The notes under the pieces: model-generated
What the model was told of the DNA's origin: nothing
Seen by the model: only the letters and a program-made list of their open reading frames with translations
Database searches by the model: none
Shown here: positions 1 to 8,165 of the stretch, piece by piece
Layout of the letters: every line of letters begins with the position of its first letter
Position numbering within the stretch: position 1 is the first letter of the stretch
NCBI GenBank assembly: GCA_910579955.1
Contig: CAJTWE010000001.1
Span: 1 to 64,000 of the forward strand
From: an uncultured Ruminococcus sp.
Lineage (GTDB): Bacteria > Bacillota > Clostridia > Oscillospirales > Ruminococcaceae
Direction of reading: 5' to 3'
DNA: 64,000 bases
Position numbers and translations under genes: made by a program

Positions 1-35
1 GCAAGTACGAAAACTGTAACCATTATTTCACTCAT
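1..35 (-). CDS. Glycosyltransferase N-terminus, cut by left edge
   Basis: Eleven full codons from an ATG at 35 read MSEIMVTVFVL followed by a GCN codon. This matches the first beta strand of family 2 glycosyltransferases, which commonly begin with a run like VTVFVLTYN. A purine-rich stretch AAGGA lies about 12 bases upstream, and a second in-frame ATG at 47 is an alternative start. The promoter at 225-253 points toward it. It would extend the polysaccharide locus to the left. The assignment rests on very few residues. Confidence 0.4.
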   Translation of the reverse strand, partial: MSEIMVTVFVL

Positions 36-224
36 TCTTATAAACATTCCTTTCCGCTGCGCTACAAGGAACAAAAGGAGCTAAAAACCAAATGTAAAGT
101 GTAGCATAGCAAACAATAACTTTTTATAATCATAATATACTTAATTATTCAATAAAACATCATCACATAAAGTGGCATAAATCCAAATAGCACTTAAAAA
201 TTCTATTTCAAGTTTATATAATTA

Positions 225-253
225 ATTGTATCACATTTCAATGTTTGTGTCAA
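225..253 (-). promoter_or_regulatory. Sigma-A promoter, near-copy of the operon promoter at 10585-10613
   Basis: On the minus strand, TTGACA (253-248) is followed by a 17-base spacer ending in TGTGA and by TACAAT (230-225). The 33 bases at 222-254 match 30 of 33 bases at 10582-10614, the promoter of the main polysaccharide operon. It would drive the gene at the left edge after a leader of about 180 bases. Confidence 0.75.
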
Positions 254-332
254 GCTGTTATGCTACAACAGATACGGTATTTCAATGAGTAAACAAATCG
301 CGAACAAATTCATCAGATATGTTACAAAAAAG

Positions 333-361
333 AAGACAAACAGCCTCAAATATGTTATAAT
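333..361 (+). promoter_or_regulatory. Candidate plus-strand promoter
   Basis: AAGACA (333-338), a 17-base spacer and a perfect TATAAT (356-361) precede the RBS-like AGAGG and tiny reading frame at 407. The -35 box matches only 4 of 6 positions. Confidence 0.3.
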
Positions 362-406
362 GTTAATAATCACAAAAACACATAACAAAAAGAGGTGTTT
401 ATCTTC

Positions 407-436
407 ATGAATATTATAGTACATACATTAAATTAG
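407..436 (+). other. Nine-residue reading frame behind a promoter and RBS
   Basis: The frame reads MNIIVHTLN then TAG, with AGAGG about 10 bases before the ATG. It may be a leader peptide, the stub of a decayed gene, or chance. No gene on the same strand follows, so a leader-peptide role has no visible target. Confidence 0.15.
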
Positions 437-587
437 TGCATGTTATAGTAAAAATTCACTTATCTTGTTTGCTTGATGGAATATGTGTTATACAAGCAAA
501 ATCTTCACGAATAATCGGATTTCATTGTACTACAATTTATGAAAATACTGAATACATTTAACTGTAATATAAAGTTACTTTTTACTT

Positions 588-1175
588 CTATATGTAATCA
601 GAATTTATAATTATGGGATTTTTATTCTCACGAATTACCTTTGCAGGAACACCGCCAACAATAACATTAGATTCAACAGACTTTGAAACTACACCATTAG
701 CTCCAACTATCACATTATCACCAATAATTACATTCCCTATTATTTTACAGCCTGACGCAAGAATAACATTATCTCCTACAACAGCTACATCTTCTCTTGA
801 TTTCATTATATTATTGCCTATTGTTACACCCTGCATTATTTCACAGTTTTTTCCAATAACGGCATTCGGATGAATTACAATTCCTCCTGCATAATGCGGC
901 AACCTTAAACCTTTTCCGATTGTACATTTGGGAGAAATCTCAAAATTATATCTCACGCAAAGTTTTTTATATTTATGAATGATATAATTTCTTGAAATAA
1001 AATTCCTTTTAAATGCTGTCTGGGCAAGTCTAAACCATATAAGAAATCTTACTGATATATTTTTTTCAAATAATGCAAAATAAATCGTTTTTAACGGAGA
1101 AAAATATGTCCTAACATTTCTATATATATCAGCTCTAAGTACATCTCTAAACTCAATTTTATCTTCTTTTTTCAT
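588..1175 (-). CDS. Hexapeptide-repeat O-acetyltransferase (serine acetyltransferase-like) of the polysaccharide operon
   Basis: A 195-residue protein whose C-terminal half (about 85-185) is a left-handed beta-helix with hexapeptide repeats such as VIGKNCEI, VVGDNVIL and IIGDNVIVG, closing with GGVPAKVI. This is the CysE/LbetaH acetyltransferase fold, which uses acetyl-CoA. The N-terminal helical part resembles the serine acetyltransferase start. The motif HYAGGIVIHPNAVIG contains the usual catalytic-region His. In polysaccharide loci such proteins O-acetylate a sugar residue, which is the likely role here; a biosynthetic CysE is less likely because no cysK is adjacent. It starts 10 bases after the upstream gene's stop. 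The only Shine-Dalgarno-like run (AGGAAAG) is about 20 bases from the ATG, so expression may depend on coupling. Last gene of the operon. Confidence 0.8.
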   Translation of the reverse strand: MKKEDKIEFRDVLRADIYRNVRTYFSPLKTIYFALFEKNISVRFLIWFRLAQTAFKRNFISRNYIIHKYKKLCVRYNFEISPKCTIGKGLRLPHYAGGIVIHPNAVIGKNCEIMQGVTIGNNIMKSREDVAVVGDNVILASGCKIIGNVIIGDNVIVGANGVVSKSVESNVIVGGVPAKVIRENKNPIIINSDYI

Positions 1176-1185
1176 CGTATAGCAA

Positions 1186-2067
1186 CTACTTTCCTATAAG
1201 CTCAAGAACTTCTGGATAATCATTGAACATGTTTTCCATGTATATATCATTTTTATTCTGAATAACATTTGTATTGCAAAGTGCAAACTTTTGAGTGGAT
1301 TTAATAACTGGTGGCTCACACAACAAACATTTTACCCACACGACGGGAATATTATGAATAAGCTCCATAAATTTAAGCCAAATATCATCAGCTTCAAAGC
1401 ATGTTGAAATTATTTTCTCCTTATTAAATGCTATGTTCTTAAAAAGATGTGGTGGATATAATACCCCCCCCACTCCTGTTGGCATAAGTTTAAATGATGG
1501 CTTTGTAATTTCTCTGCACTCATGTATCCATTCACTATATGGCAGAATCTTTCCTTTTTTAGATAATATACAATGAACTCGTCTTGCACATACTACATTA
1601 GGATTTTTCTTATGTGCACTAACAAGAGTTTTAACCATATCCTTAGGATATACAACATCATCATCTACAGTAATAACACAACTATCACTGAATTCCTGCA
1701 TTGCATAAAAATATTTCTTGTGCGATTTAAGATCTGCATTAACAAATCTGTATTCCACACCATATTTTTCAAGATTTATCATCTCATAAGTAATGTCTTC
1801 ATGACTTACGTCAGGGCCAAGCCAAACAATTATCCTATCCGCTTTAAAACTTTGATTAATAAGGCTTTTCAAACAGATATGAATTTTTGGAAGTCTTTTG
1901 GTAAAAGTTGTCATAGACAGAATAATTTTTTCATTTCTATCTTCACTTCTATTAAGTCCATATTCAAAAGGACTATTATTGTTCCACTCCATTACTGCGA
2001 TTTTTTCTCTGCGAACTAAACCAGTAAGCAATTTTTTGTGTATTTTGTTAAGAACGTGTCTCTTCAT
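1186..2067 (-). CDS. Glycosyltransferase, GT2-like, containing a G8 tract
   Basis: A 293-residue cytoplasmic glycosyltransferase. After about 45 residues it has the nucleotide-sugar binding start IILSMTTFTKRLP and the strand-turn LINQSFKADRIIVW. It then has the DXD-type metal/UDP-sugar motif VDDDV near residue 137, followed by YPKDM. A later FEADDIWLK segment matches the acceptor/catalytic ED region of GT-A folds. No membrane segment is obvious. The start ATG follows AAGGAG by 7 bases and overlaps the stop of the polymerase gene by 4 bases, so translation is coupled. The codons for GVGGV (about 1460-1475) contain eight consecutive G on the coding strand, unusual in this AT-rich gene. Slippage there would switch the gene off. 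The sugar and linkage cannot be told. Confidence 0.8.
   Translation of the reverse strand: MKRHVLNKIHKKLLTGLVRREKIAVMEWNNNSPFEYGLNRSEDRNEKIILSMTTFTKRLPKIHICLKSLINQSFKADRIIVWLGPDVSHEDITYEMINLEKYGVEYRFVNADLKSHKKYFYAMQEFSDSCVITVDDDVVYPKDMVKTLVSAHKKNPNVVCARRVHCILSKKGKILPYSEWIHECREITKPSFKLMPTGVGGVLYPPHLFKNIAFNKEKIISTCFEADDIWLKFMELIHNIPVVWVKCLLCEPPVIKSTQKFALCNTNVIQNKNDIYMENMFNDYPEVLELIGK
1464..1471. repeat. Homopolymer tract C8 (G8 on coding strand) in a glycosyltransferase gene
   Basis: Eight consecutive C on the plus strand lie inside the coding region at 1186-2067. In this window the reading frame through the tract is open. Confidence 0.9.
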
Positions 2068-3338
2068 AAATTACTCCTTAAATTTATTCTTTTGATATTC
2101 TTATCATACAACATATATGGAAGTGCTGACTGAACCCAGAAAATATAGTTGTTTCCTAATGCCTCAAATTGCATTGAAAGAAACATAAGTAAAAAAGCTG
2201 ATGATAATAAAAGTGAAATTTTCTTATTACGCACTTTTATACTTTTAATAAATACCATTGTTACTAATACTGCAAATATACATCCAGAAAAAATGCCAAA
2301 TTTACTTAAAAACTCTAACAAAGAATTATGTGCGGAATAAACAACATTTGCTGGATCAGACCATGGATGAAATTCCAATCCAATTCCAGCCCCCCAATAA
2401 TAATTATATTTAAAAAAGGAAATTGCTTGTTGCCATACATTTACCCTTCCACTAAAAGTTCCAGTTTTACCAAATAGCCCTCCTATGAATGCTGAAATTT
2501 TAAGCTCATGATTGTAATAAATTACTACAAAGAAAAATATCCATAAAAAAATATAGGATATTATCAATATCTTACGATTCAAAAATTTTCTTAATTTTAT
2601 GAAATGCTGAGAAATAATAACACAAACAAATAAAGATACAACTATAATCCCGGTTGAAGATCTATTAATTATACTGCATATAAAAACTGCCCCACATAAA
2701 AACAAATATTTCTTATTATAGTATTTTAGAAAAATCAACAATGCAATTATTGAAATATCAAGCAAAAGATAAGGCGTTGTTGTATTTTTCAAACCAAGAA
2801 ACCAAACTCTTCCATCTCCATAACCTTGAAATCCACTTTCCACAAATATCTGAGTTAGACTATTAACAAATATAAACACTGTAAGCACCTTGGCATATAT
2901 ATCTAAGAATTTCTCATGAAGTTCCTTATACATCAATATATTGAAGGCTACAAATCCCACACGTGTAGTACAGGAAAGTATAAAAGTCATATAGATTGTA
3001 TGATTAAAAAATGATGCTATTATAAGAGATAAATTCAAAATAATAGCTAATGCCAAAATTCCACAAAAATTTCTAGATCTATTATTTGTTTCAATCAGTA
3101 TAGCCATTTCTTTTCTATTGGTTTTATTTTTTATCAAATATATATTGGAATAATTATATATTTTATTTATAACTACAATTAAAAGCACTCCAAGAAAGAA
3201 AAACGACATAGCATACCTTAAAAATGCATATAGTTTTGTAATGGTTCCAAGTTGAGGATAATAAGAAAATATTGGCGGTTCAAGAAATAGAAGAACAGTT
3301 ATATATGAAATTAAATTTTTTAGTGTATTCTTAGTCAT
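2064..3338 (-). CDS. O-antigen ligase/Wzy-type polysaccharide polymerase
   Basis: A 424-residue polytopic membrane protein with roughly 11-12 hydrophobic segments (starting LISYITVLLFLEPPIFSYYP) and a hydrophilic loop near residues 300-330. The signature of the Wzy_C/O-antigen-ligase family lies there: WGAGIGLEFHPW followed by AHNSLLEFLSKFGIF, with the conserved His-Asn and the downstream Gly. Such proteins join undecaprenyl-linked repeat units outside the membrane. The start follows GAGGT by about 9 bases. The 3' end overlaps the next glycosyltransferase by 4 bases. A single polymerase in an operon of five or more glycosyltransferase polypeptides points to a Wzx/Wzy pathway, but no Wzx flippase is inside the window. 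Confidence 0.82.
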   Translation of the reverse strand: MTKNTLKNLISYITVLLFLEPPIFSYYPQLGTITKLYAFLRYAMSFFFLGVLLIVVINKIYNYSNIYLIKNKTNRKEMAILIETNNRSRNFCGILALAIILNLSLIIASFFNHTIYMTFILSCTTRVGFVAFNILMYKELHEKFLDIYAKVLTVFIFVNSLTQIFVESGFQGYGDGRVWFLGLKNTTTPYLLLDISIIALLIFLKYYNKKYLFLCGAVFICSIINRSSTGIIVVSLFVCVIISQHFIKLRKFLNRKILIISYIFLWIFFFVVIYYNHELKISAFIGGLFGKTGTFSGRVNVWQQAISFFKYNYYWGAGIGLEFHPWSDPANVVYSAHNSLLEFLSKFGIFSGCIFAVLVTMVFIKSIKVRNKKISLLLSSAFLLMFLSMQFEALGNNYIFWVQSALPYMLYDKNIKRINLRSNL

Positions 3339-3357
3339 TGAACTTTTACCTCATGAT

Positions 3358-4557
3358 TTATTTAATTGATGAATACAAATTTTCAAATGCTTCTATCTGT
3401 CTGTCAATTCCATATAATTCCATATTTTTTAGAATACTATTGTAATATGAACAAATTATCTTACGATTTGTAAATCTGTCAAGAAGAACCATAAGTTGCT
3501 CAACAGATGGAGAATCGTATAACTCACCACTTTTTAAATGACCAATGATCTCTGGAATTCCTCCCCAGTTGCCGCCGATTACAGGCATTCCATGCATATT
3601 TCCTTCAATTACAACTCTACCAAAAGGTTCAGGCCAGCATGACGGTACCAACATCACATCACAAATATCATAAACCCTTGCAAGTTGTTCATTGTTAAGT
3701 TTTCCATGATAGATAATTCTTGGATTTTCTTTAGAACATTTTTTAATATATTCTTCCATTTCTCCTGTTCCACAAATATTAAGTTCACAATTTTTATTTG
3801 TCATTTGGTTAAATGCTTCAATCATATGCGTAACTCCTTTGAAATAAACGAGTCTTCCTGCATACAAAAATTTAATTTTATCATCGGTTCTTTCTGATTT
3901 TTCACTGATAATTTTTCTAAAAGCATTCCAGTCAATTTTAACACTATTTGGAATGCACTTCTTTACCTTAGCTTTTTTAAATGAACCTATTTCAAGTGAT
4001 GTATTAAGAGTGTAATTTGAAGGTGCAGTAACTCCAGAAACATATTTTGTATATCTACGTGTATAACATTGATGCAACGCAACAACCATCTTGTTAACTT
4101 TATGATTATACTGAACAGGCGAAATAATTTCAATGTCGCGAATTGTATGAACAACAGGAATACCAGACTTTGCAGCCCTTTTCCATATCATATCGGAGAT
4201 TCCATAGACAGTATTTGTATGAATAATATCAGGTTTAAAATCATTGCAAACCTCATCAAAACGCTCTAGAACCTTGCTATTGCGATAGCAAATCAATTTC
4301 TGAAAAACTCTTTCAAGCTTTCCTATTTTATTTTTGTCATAGCTAAATCTCCAAAGATTAAAGTCACCAGATGTATTTCGGTAAATTTTTATTCCATTAT
4401 AAAAATCAATTGTGTTTTTACCGTCTTTTGAATCAATTGTAAAAACAGCTACTTCATGATTTTTGGCAAGCATTCCTTCAGCAAGAAGCATTACACTCTG
4501 CTCGGCTCCACCCTGCATATTAGGATAATAAAAAGTATTGACTATTAATATTTTCAC
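3358..4557 (-). CDS. GT4 family glycosyltransferase (GTG start)
   Basis: A 399-residue GT-B enzyme. The N-terminal domain opens with KILIVNTFYYPNMQGGAEQS, the glycine-rich nucleotide-binding loop of GT4 enzymes. The C-terminal Rossmann domain has LYAGRLVYFKGV, the E-x7-E region PEPFGRVVIEGNMHGMPVI and GGIPEII, which bind the donor nucleotide. The frame is open 30 codons further upstream but that stretch lies inside the previous gene and lacks an RBS. TGAGG sits 7 bases before the GTG at 4557, so that start is chosen, leaving 25 bases after the upstream stop. It probably adds one sugar of the repeat unit from an NDP-sugar with retention of configuration. Acceptor and sugar are unknown. Confidence 0.85.
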   Translation of the reverse strand: MKILIVNTFYYPNMQGGAEQSVMLLAEGMLAKNHEVAVFTIDSKDGKNTIDFYNGIKIYRNTSGDFNLWRFSYDKNKIGKLERVFQKLICYRNSKVLERFDEVCNDFKPDIIHTNTVYGISDMIWKRAAKSGIPVVHTIRDIEIISPVQYNHKVNKMVVALHQCYTRRYTKYVSGVTAPSNYTLNTSLEIGSFKKAKVKKCIPNSVKIDWNAFRKIISEKSERTDDKIKFLYAGRLVYFKGVTHMIEAFNQMTNKNCELNICGTGEMEEYIKKCSKENPRIIYHGKLNNEQLARVYDICDVMLVPSCWPEPFGRVVIEGNMHGMPVIGGNWGGIPEIIGHLKSGELYDSPSVEQLMVLLDRFTNRKIICSYYNSILKNMELYGIDRQIEAFENLYSSIK

Positions 4558-4582
4558 ATTTAACCTCACTATTCTGAATCTG

Positions 4583-5686
4583 CTATTTACCCTTTCTAAT
4601 ATTGATAATAACCTTCTTGAGCCTCTGCTTAAAACATTTATATGCAAGGACCTTTTTTACTGATTCATTAAAGTTATCACCCTTGAAAACAGATCTGAAT
4701 TTATTATAATTTTTGTTTCTTTCAACAGGTTTTCTTAATTGATCTTGTTGAGAAATTGATTTTTCTTCATTTACTTTACCAAGATTTATATTTGACATAG
4801 ACAAAAGTTCCATACCTTTTTCATTCTGACACAAAACTAAAGAAATGCCTTTACATTTTTCAACTTCTGGAAGCTCTGATCCCCATGAATCCCCCAATGT
4901 CAAGTCACCTGTACGATTTATATTAGCATATTTACAACTATAACAGCTCTCTGTATAGTCTATGCCACACAAAAACGAAAGCAAATAATTATCACATACT
5001 CTAGAAGGGAAAATTCTCTTTTTGTCAAATGACAATCCATAATCAATACCGTCTCGAAATGCAATTTCCTTAAGACTTTCATAGTAAATATTATTTTCCT
5101 TAGCATAAATTTTCAACAAATTAACAGATGGCGTACCGTGGCAAATCAAATCAATTGTATAGAAATTCTCATGTTCACCAATATAAGATCTTGCCGCCGC
5201 AATCTGGCATGGGAGTCCAATCATAAGTACTTTCTTTTGTTCATTAAGCTTTTTACTAATTTGTTTATAAATTCCTTGCGGATTGCTCTTTACATATTTT
5301 GAACCTTTGAAAATATCATAATATTGCGGATCTTCAATCATAGTAAAACCAAATTCACCTTTATGAAATTTACAACTACATACTGCTCCTCCATTTTCTA
5401 GAAATGCCTTTATTACAGAAGTTGCAATACCTCCTGATGAACCGATCTTACGTATACTCTCATCACTGGCGTATCCTTCCATCATGAAATTATATCCATT
5501 TCTTTTAACATCATTAATCTGTGGACATTTTTTTGTACATAAACTGCATTCAATACAATTCTCACCAATAACTGCGTTTAAGTACAAAATGCTATCTTCA
5601 ATTTTTATTGCCTGCTTCGGACAGATATCAGCGCAAAGTCCACAGCCTGTACACATATTTAATTCACAAACTGTTTTCATCTGCAT
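4583..5686 (-). CDS. FrhB/FdhB-like iron-sulfur protein of polysaccharide loci
   Basis: A 367-residue protein with two N-terminal 4Fe-4S clusters of ferredoxin type: CTGCGLCADICP (Cys 12, 15, 18, 22) and CIECSLCTKKCP (Cys 44, 47, 50, 54). A coenzyme F420 hydrogenase/dehydrogenase beta-subunit domain follows, with SSGGIATS near 85 and the Cys-containing GLPCQIAAAR and CYSCKYANINRTGDLTLGDSWG. The genome shows no other sign of F420, so in such loci the FrhB-like domain may bind a flavin and act on a sugar or on the pyruvyl group. The function is not established. It overlaps the upstream pyruvyl transferase by 23 bases (or 17 if the second ATG, at 5680, is used). That is strong coupling and suggests a joint role. 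Confidence 0.8.
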   Translation of the reverse strand: MQMKTVCELNMCTGCGLCADICPKQAIKIEDSILYLNAVIGENCIECSLCTKKCPQINDVKRNGYNFMMEGYASDESIRKIGSSGGIATSVIKAFLENGGAVCSCKFHKGEFGFTMIEDPQYYDIFKGSKYVKSNPQGIYKQISKKLNEQKKVLMIGLPCQIAAARSYIGEHENFYTIDLICHGTPSVNLLKIYAKENNIYYESLKEIAFRDGIDYGLSFDKKRIFPSRVCDNYLLSFLCGIDYTESCYSCKYANINRTGDLTLGDSWGSELPEVEKCKGISLVLCQNEKGMELLSMSNINLGKVNEEKSISQQDQLRKPVERNKNYNKFRSVFKGDNFNESVKKVLAYKCFKQRLKKVIINIRKGK

Positions 5687-6818
5687 TTTTCCTCACAATA
5701 TCAATAGCATCATTCAGATATTTTCTAGATTGTAAACGTTTTTCATTTAAAATTTCATCAACCCTATTCCAATCAATTTCTTTAAGCTCATCGCAAAAAT
5801 CATCATTTTTCTCATCAATCATTCTGTTTCCTAATAATAAAAGATTCATAAAATCTGTCATTCGATTCAGCTGAGCTTTTCCAATTTTCGGAAAAGTATA
5901 GAAATCCCTATGATAAATTGTACTGAAAACCATACAGTGAAATGAATCTGTAAAAACCTTATCAGCATATCTGATAAAGTTTATAAACATTGCTGGATTC
6001 GCATCCCATATCTTTATATCGCCGAATTTCATATCATACATGCAAATTTTTTCATTATCAAGGAATGGAATAGTAACAATTTTCAGTCCATGCTTTTTAG
6101 CATATCTTTCAATATATTGTCGCTGCTCCTTAGTGCCTCTGAGCATATATGAAAAGATATATTTCCCATCTATATTTCTTTTGTCGCTTAACTTATTCCA
6201 ACATGTAGGTTCAATGAGAAGTGTAGGATCAAGCACTTGTGTGCAAAGTTCTTTACCACATATTTTGTTCAAAATATCTACTCCATGCTTTTCACGACAT
6301 GATACAGCATCGAAAGTTTCAAGATTTTTTCTAATCTTTTTAGCTGTTCCTTCATCCACTGAATTTACTCCAAAACTTGGTGCATAGGCAATTTTTGTTT
6401 TTCCTTCTGCTGCAAATCCAAGCCAATAGATACTATCTACCGATTCAAGCATTGGATTCCAGATTTGATCACTACCACAGATAAAAGCCTCATAAATATC
6501 ATTAAGCTTTCCCATATCATCCGTACTGTAACTATCATCAGTAATTCGAATTTCAGTATCAACAAAACTCTGAATAGCTTGATTTCTTTTTCTGAGATTA
6601 GGTATAATAAACTTCCAGAAAATTCTTCTTGTAGTTTGAATAACACCAATCTTTCTCAATTTGTCAACGAAATTATCAAAAGATGCAATTTTCTTTCCAT
6701 ACTGACATATTATGTCATACTCAACATCATCAAAAGCGTTAAGATATTGTTGCAATGCATATGCTTGAAGTGTAGAACCATAGTTATTTCTCCACCATGT
6801 TAATCCAGCTATTTTCAT
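5664..6818 (-). CDS. Polysaccharide pyruvyl transferase family protein (CsaB/WcaK type)
   Basis: A 384-residue member of the PS_pyruv_trans family, which transfers enolpyruvyl from phosphoenolpyruvate to hydroxyls of sugars to make ketals. Seen here: the N-terminal GLTWWRNNYGSTLQAYAL typical of the family, FICGSDQIWNP near 110-120, YAPSFGVNS, and the C-terminal TDSFHCMVFSTIY, the conserved His-containing segment. No membrane segment. AGGAG lies 6 bases before the ATG. The next gene (FrhB-like) starts inside its 3' end. Pyruvylation would add negative charge to the polymer or create a ligand for surface-layer proteins. The pairing with an FrhB-like protein is common in clostridial and Bacteroides polysaccharide clusters but is mechanistically unexplained. 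Confidence 0.85.
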   Translation of the reverse strand: MKIAGLTWWRNNYGSTLQAYALQQYLNAFDDVEYDIICQYGKKIASFDNFVDKLRKIGVIQTTRRIFWKFIIPNLRKRNQAIQSFVDTEIRITDDSYSTDDMGKLNDIYEAFICGSDQIWNPMLESVDSIYWLGFAAEGKTKIAYAPSFGVNSVDEGTAKKIRKNLETFDAVSCREKHGVDILNKICGKELCTQVLDPTLLIEPTCWNKLSDKRNIDGKYIFSYMLRGTKEQRQYIERYAKKHGLKIVTIPFLDNEKICMYDMKFGDIKIWDANPAMFINFIRYADKVFTDSFHCMVFSTIYHRDFYTFPKIGKAQLNRMTDFMNLLLLGNRMIDEKNDDFCDELKEIDWNRVDEILNEKRLQSRKYLNDAIDIVRKNADENSL

Positions 6819-6892
6819 TTTTTCTCCTATATTTTATAAAATGTACACATTATTTTTATTTTAATTACAATCTTCAAAAGTTCAATATTTAT

Positions 6893-7981
6893 TCAATCAC
6901 AAGAATCATAGAAGCTTTCTAACTTAGCAATCTGAACGTCTATATCATATCGTTCTAAATTCTTCAAAGTAAGCGAATGATTTTTATTTTCAAGTGATTT
7001 TTTGCCTAAATCTATCACTGAATTTGCCCATTCTGAAATATCAGCTGATAGATCTATGTATTTACATTCATCAGTAATTTTTGTTATAGAAGGAACAGCA
7101 GTTGATGCAATACTTGGCAAACCCATCAGCTGTGCCTCTATCAAAACAATGCCCAGCCCTTCCCAATTTGATGGGAAAACAAATACATCCATTGCAGACA
7201 TAACACCTGAAATATCTGCAGTTGTACCCCAGAAGCAAACTCGATCCTCAATATTATATTGTTTACAATAATCTTTTATCATTTCAAGAAATTCACCTTC
7301 ACCAACTAACATTAATCTAACATTTTCCTTCTTTTCAATTATCAGATATCTTGCAATATCAATAAGTAATTTATGATTTTTCTGCTCGTTAAAAAAGCCA
7401 ACATGACCAATGACAATCTCATTTTTGGAAACATTCATTTTTAAACGATATTCATTTCTTTTGGCGGAATTAAATATATATTTTTTTAATTCCAATGCAT
7501 TTTCAATAATAGTAAAAGGTTTTTTTCTAAACATCCACTTTCCAGCAATTTCACTACAGGCTATCCTTTTATTACAACTAAATTCAAAAAAAGGTCTTAA
7601 TATCTTATGCAATATTGGATGAAGACAAGTAGAGTTATGACTATGAACGATTATATTCTTACACTCTCCAAGCTTTGCTGCCATTGTTTCAATCGATGCT
7701 GTACAGCTGTTTCCATGTATATGTACTATATCATATTTATTTTTTTGAATAAGCTTTCTCAATTCAAAAAAATAATTCAAAGGATTCTTTTTTCTCGTAA
7801 TATAGTAATATTTTGCATTTCTAGAATCTAAAAGGTTGAGATATCTCAAATCGATATCATCATTAATAACAAATTCCATATTATAATTTTGAGGATTGAT
7901 TTTTTCAAAATAATTCATTATTACTGTTGACATCCCACCAACAACGTAACTTATAGTATTAATAACAAGTATTTTTTTCAT
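6893..7981 (-). CDS. GT4 family glycosyltransferase
   Basis: A 362-residue GT-B enzyme beginning MKKILVINTISYVVGGMSTV. The N-terminal domain has the Gly-Gly loop and IVHIHGNSCTASIETMAAK. The C-terminal donor domain has IGHVGFFNEQKNH, LMLVGEGE and the E-x7-E region PSNWEGLGIVLIEAQLMGLP, followed by STAVPSI. The reading frame continues five codons upstream to a TTG, but GGTGAG is correctly spaced (9 bases) for the ATG at 7981. It is separated from the upstream Alg13-like gene by an unusually large gap of about 180 bases that holds a decayed coding fragment. Donor and acceptor unknown. Confidence 0.85.
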   Translation of the reverse strand: MKKILVINTISYVVGGMSTVIMNYFEKINPQNYNMEFVINDDIDLRYLNLLDSRNAKYYYITRKKNPLNYFFELRKLIQKNKYDIVHIHGNSCTASIETMAAKLGECKNIIVHSHNSTCLHPILHKILRPFFEFSCNKRIACSEIAGKWMFRKKPFTIIENALELKKYIFNSAKRNEYRLKMNVSKNEIVIGHVGFFNEQKNHKLLIDIARYLIIEKKENVRLMLVGEGEFLEMIKDYCKQYNIEDRVCFWGTTADISGVMSAMDVFVFPSNWEGLGIVLIEAQLMGLPSIASTAVPSITKITDECKYIDLSADISEWANSVIDLGKKSLENKNHSLTLKNLERYDIDVQIAKLESFYDSCD

Positions 7982-8041
7982 TTCTGTGCTCACCAAATAA
8001 TTTGTTTTTTATTATTTATTTTTTTATATATTTTGATTTAT

Positions 8042-8153
8042 CTATTCCATTTTTTTACAAGCAATCTGTTTTTTCAGGATTTTTATTTCTTGAAATTCCT
8101 TACTTAAATTCTCCTGTACTCTAAAAATATTCTGAAAACTTATATTTTCTCAC
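8042..8153 (-). pseudogene. Frameshifted coding remnant between glycosyltransferase genes
   Basis: Reading minus-strand from GTG at 8153 gives RKYKFSEYF and then TAG. Removing one base of the T5 run at about 8129-8133 restores a single frame that continues RVQENLSKEFQEIKILKKQ and ends KKME at the TAG (8044-8042). The joined peptide of about 36 residues is strongly helical with heptad-like leucines, isoleucines and phenylalanines, unlike random AT-rich sequence. It looks like the tail of a deleted gene or a decayed small protein. No proper RBS precedes the GTG. The family is not recognised. Confidence 0.3.
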
Positions 8154-8165
8154 CTTATAGTATTC

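Larger units (their letters stand above)
36..587. other. Intergenic region at the downstream end of the polysaccharide operon
   Basis: This 552-base gap lies after the last gene of the minus-strand polysaccharide operon. It holds one clear minus-strand promoter (225-253) for the gene leaving the left edge, and a weaker plus-strand promoter candidate (333-361) with a 9-codon reading frame (407-436). No convincing terminator hairpin was seen for the operon that ends at 588. Confidence 0.5.

Noticed and set aside
4558..4647. N-terminal extension of the GT4 gene to 4647
   Set aside because: It lies inside the upstream gene with no RBS, while GTG 4557 has TGAGG at correct spacing and begins exactly at the family start.
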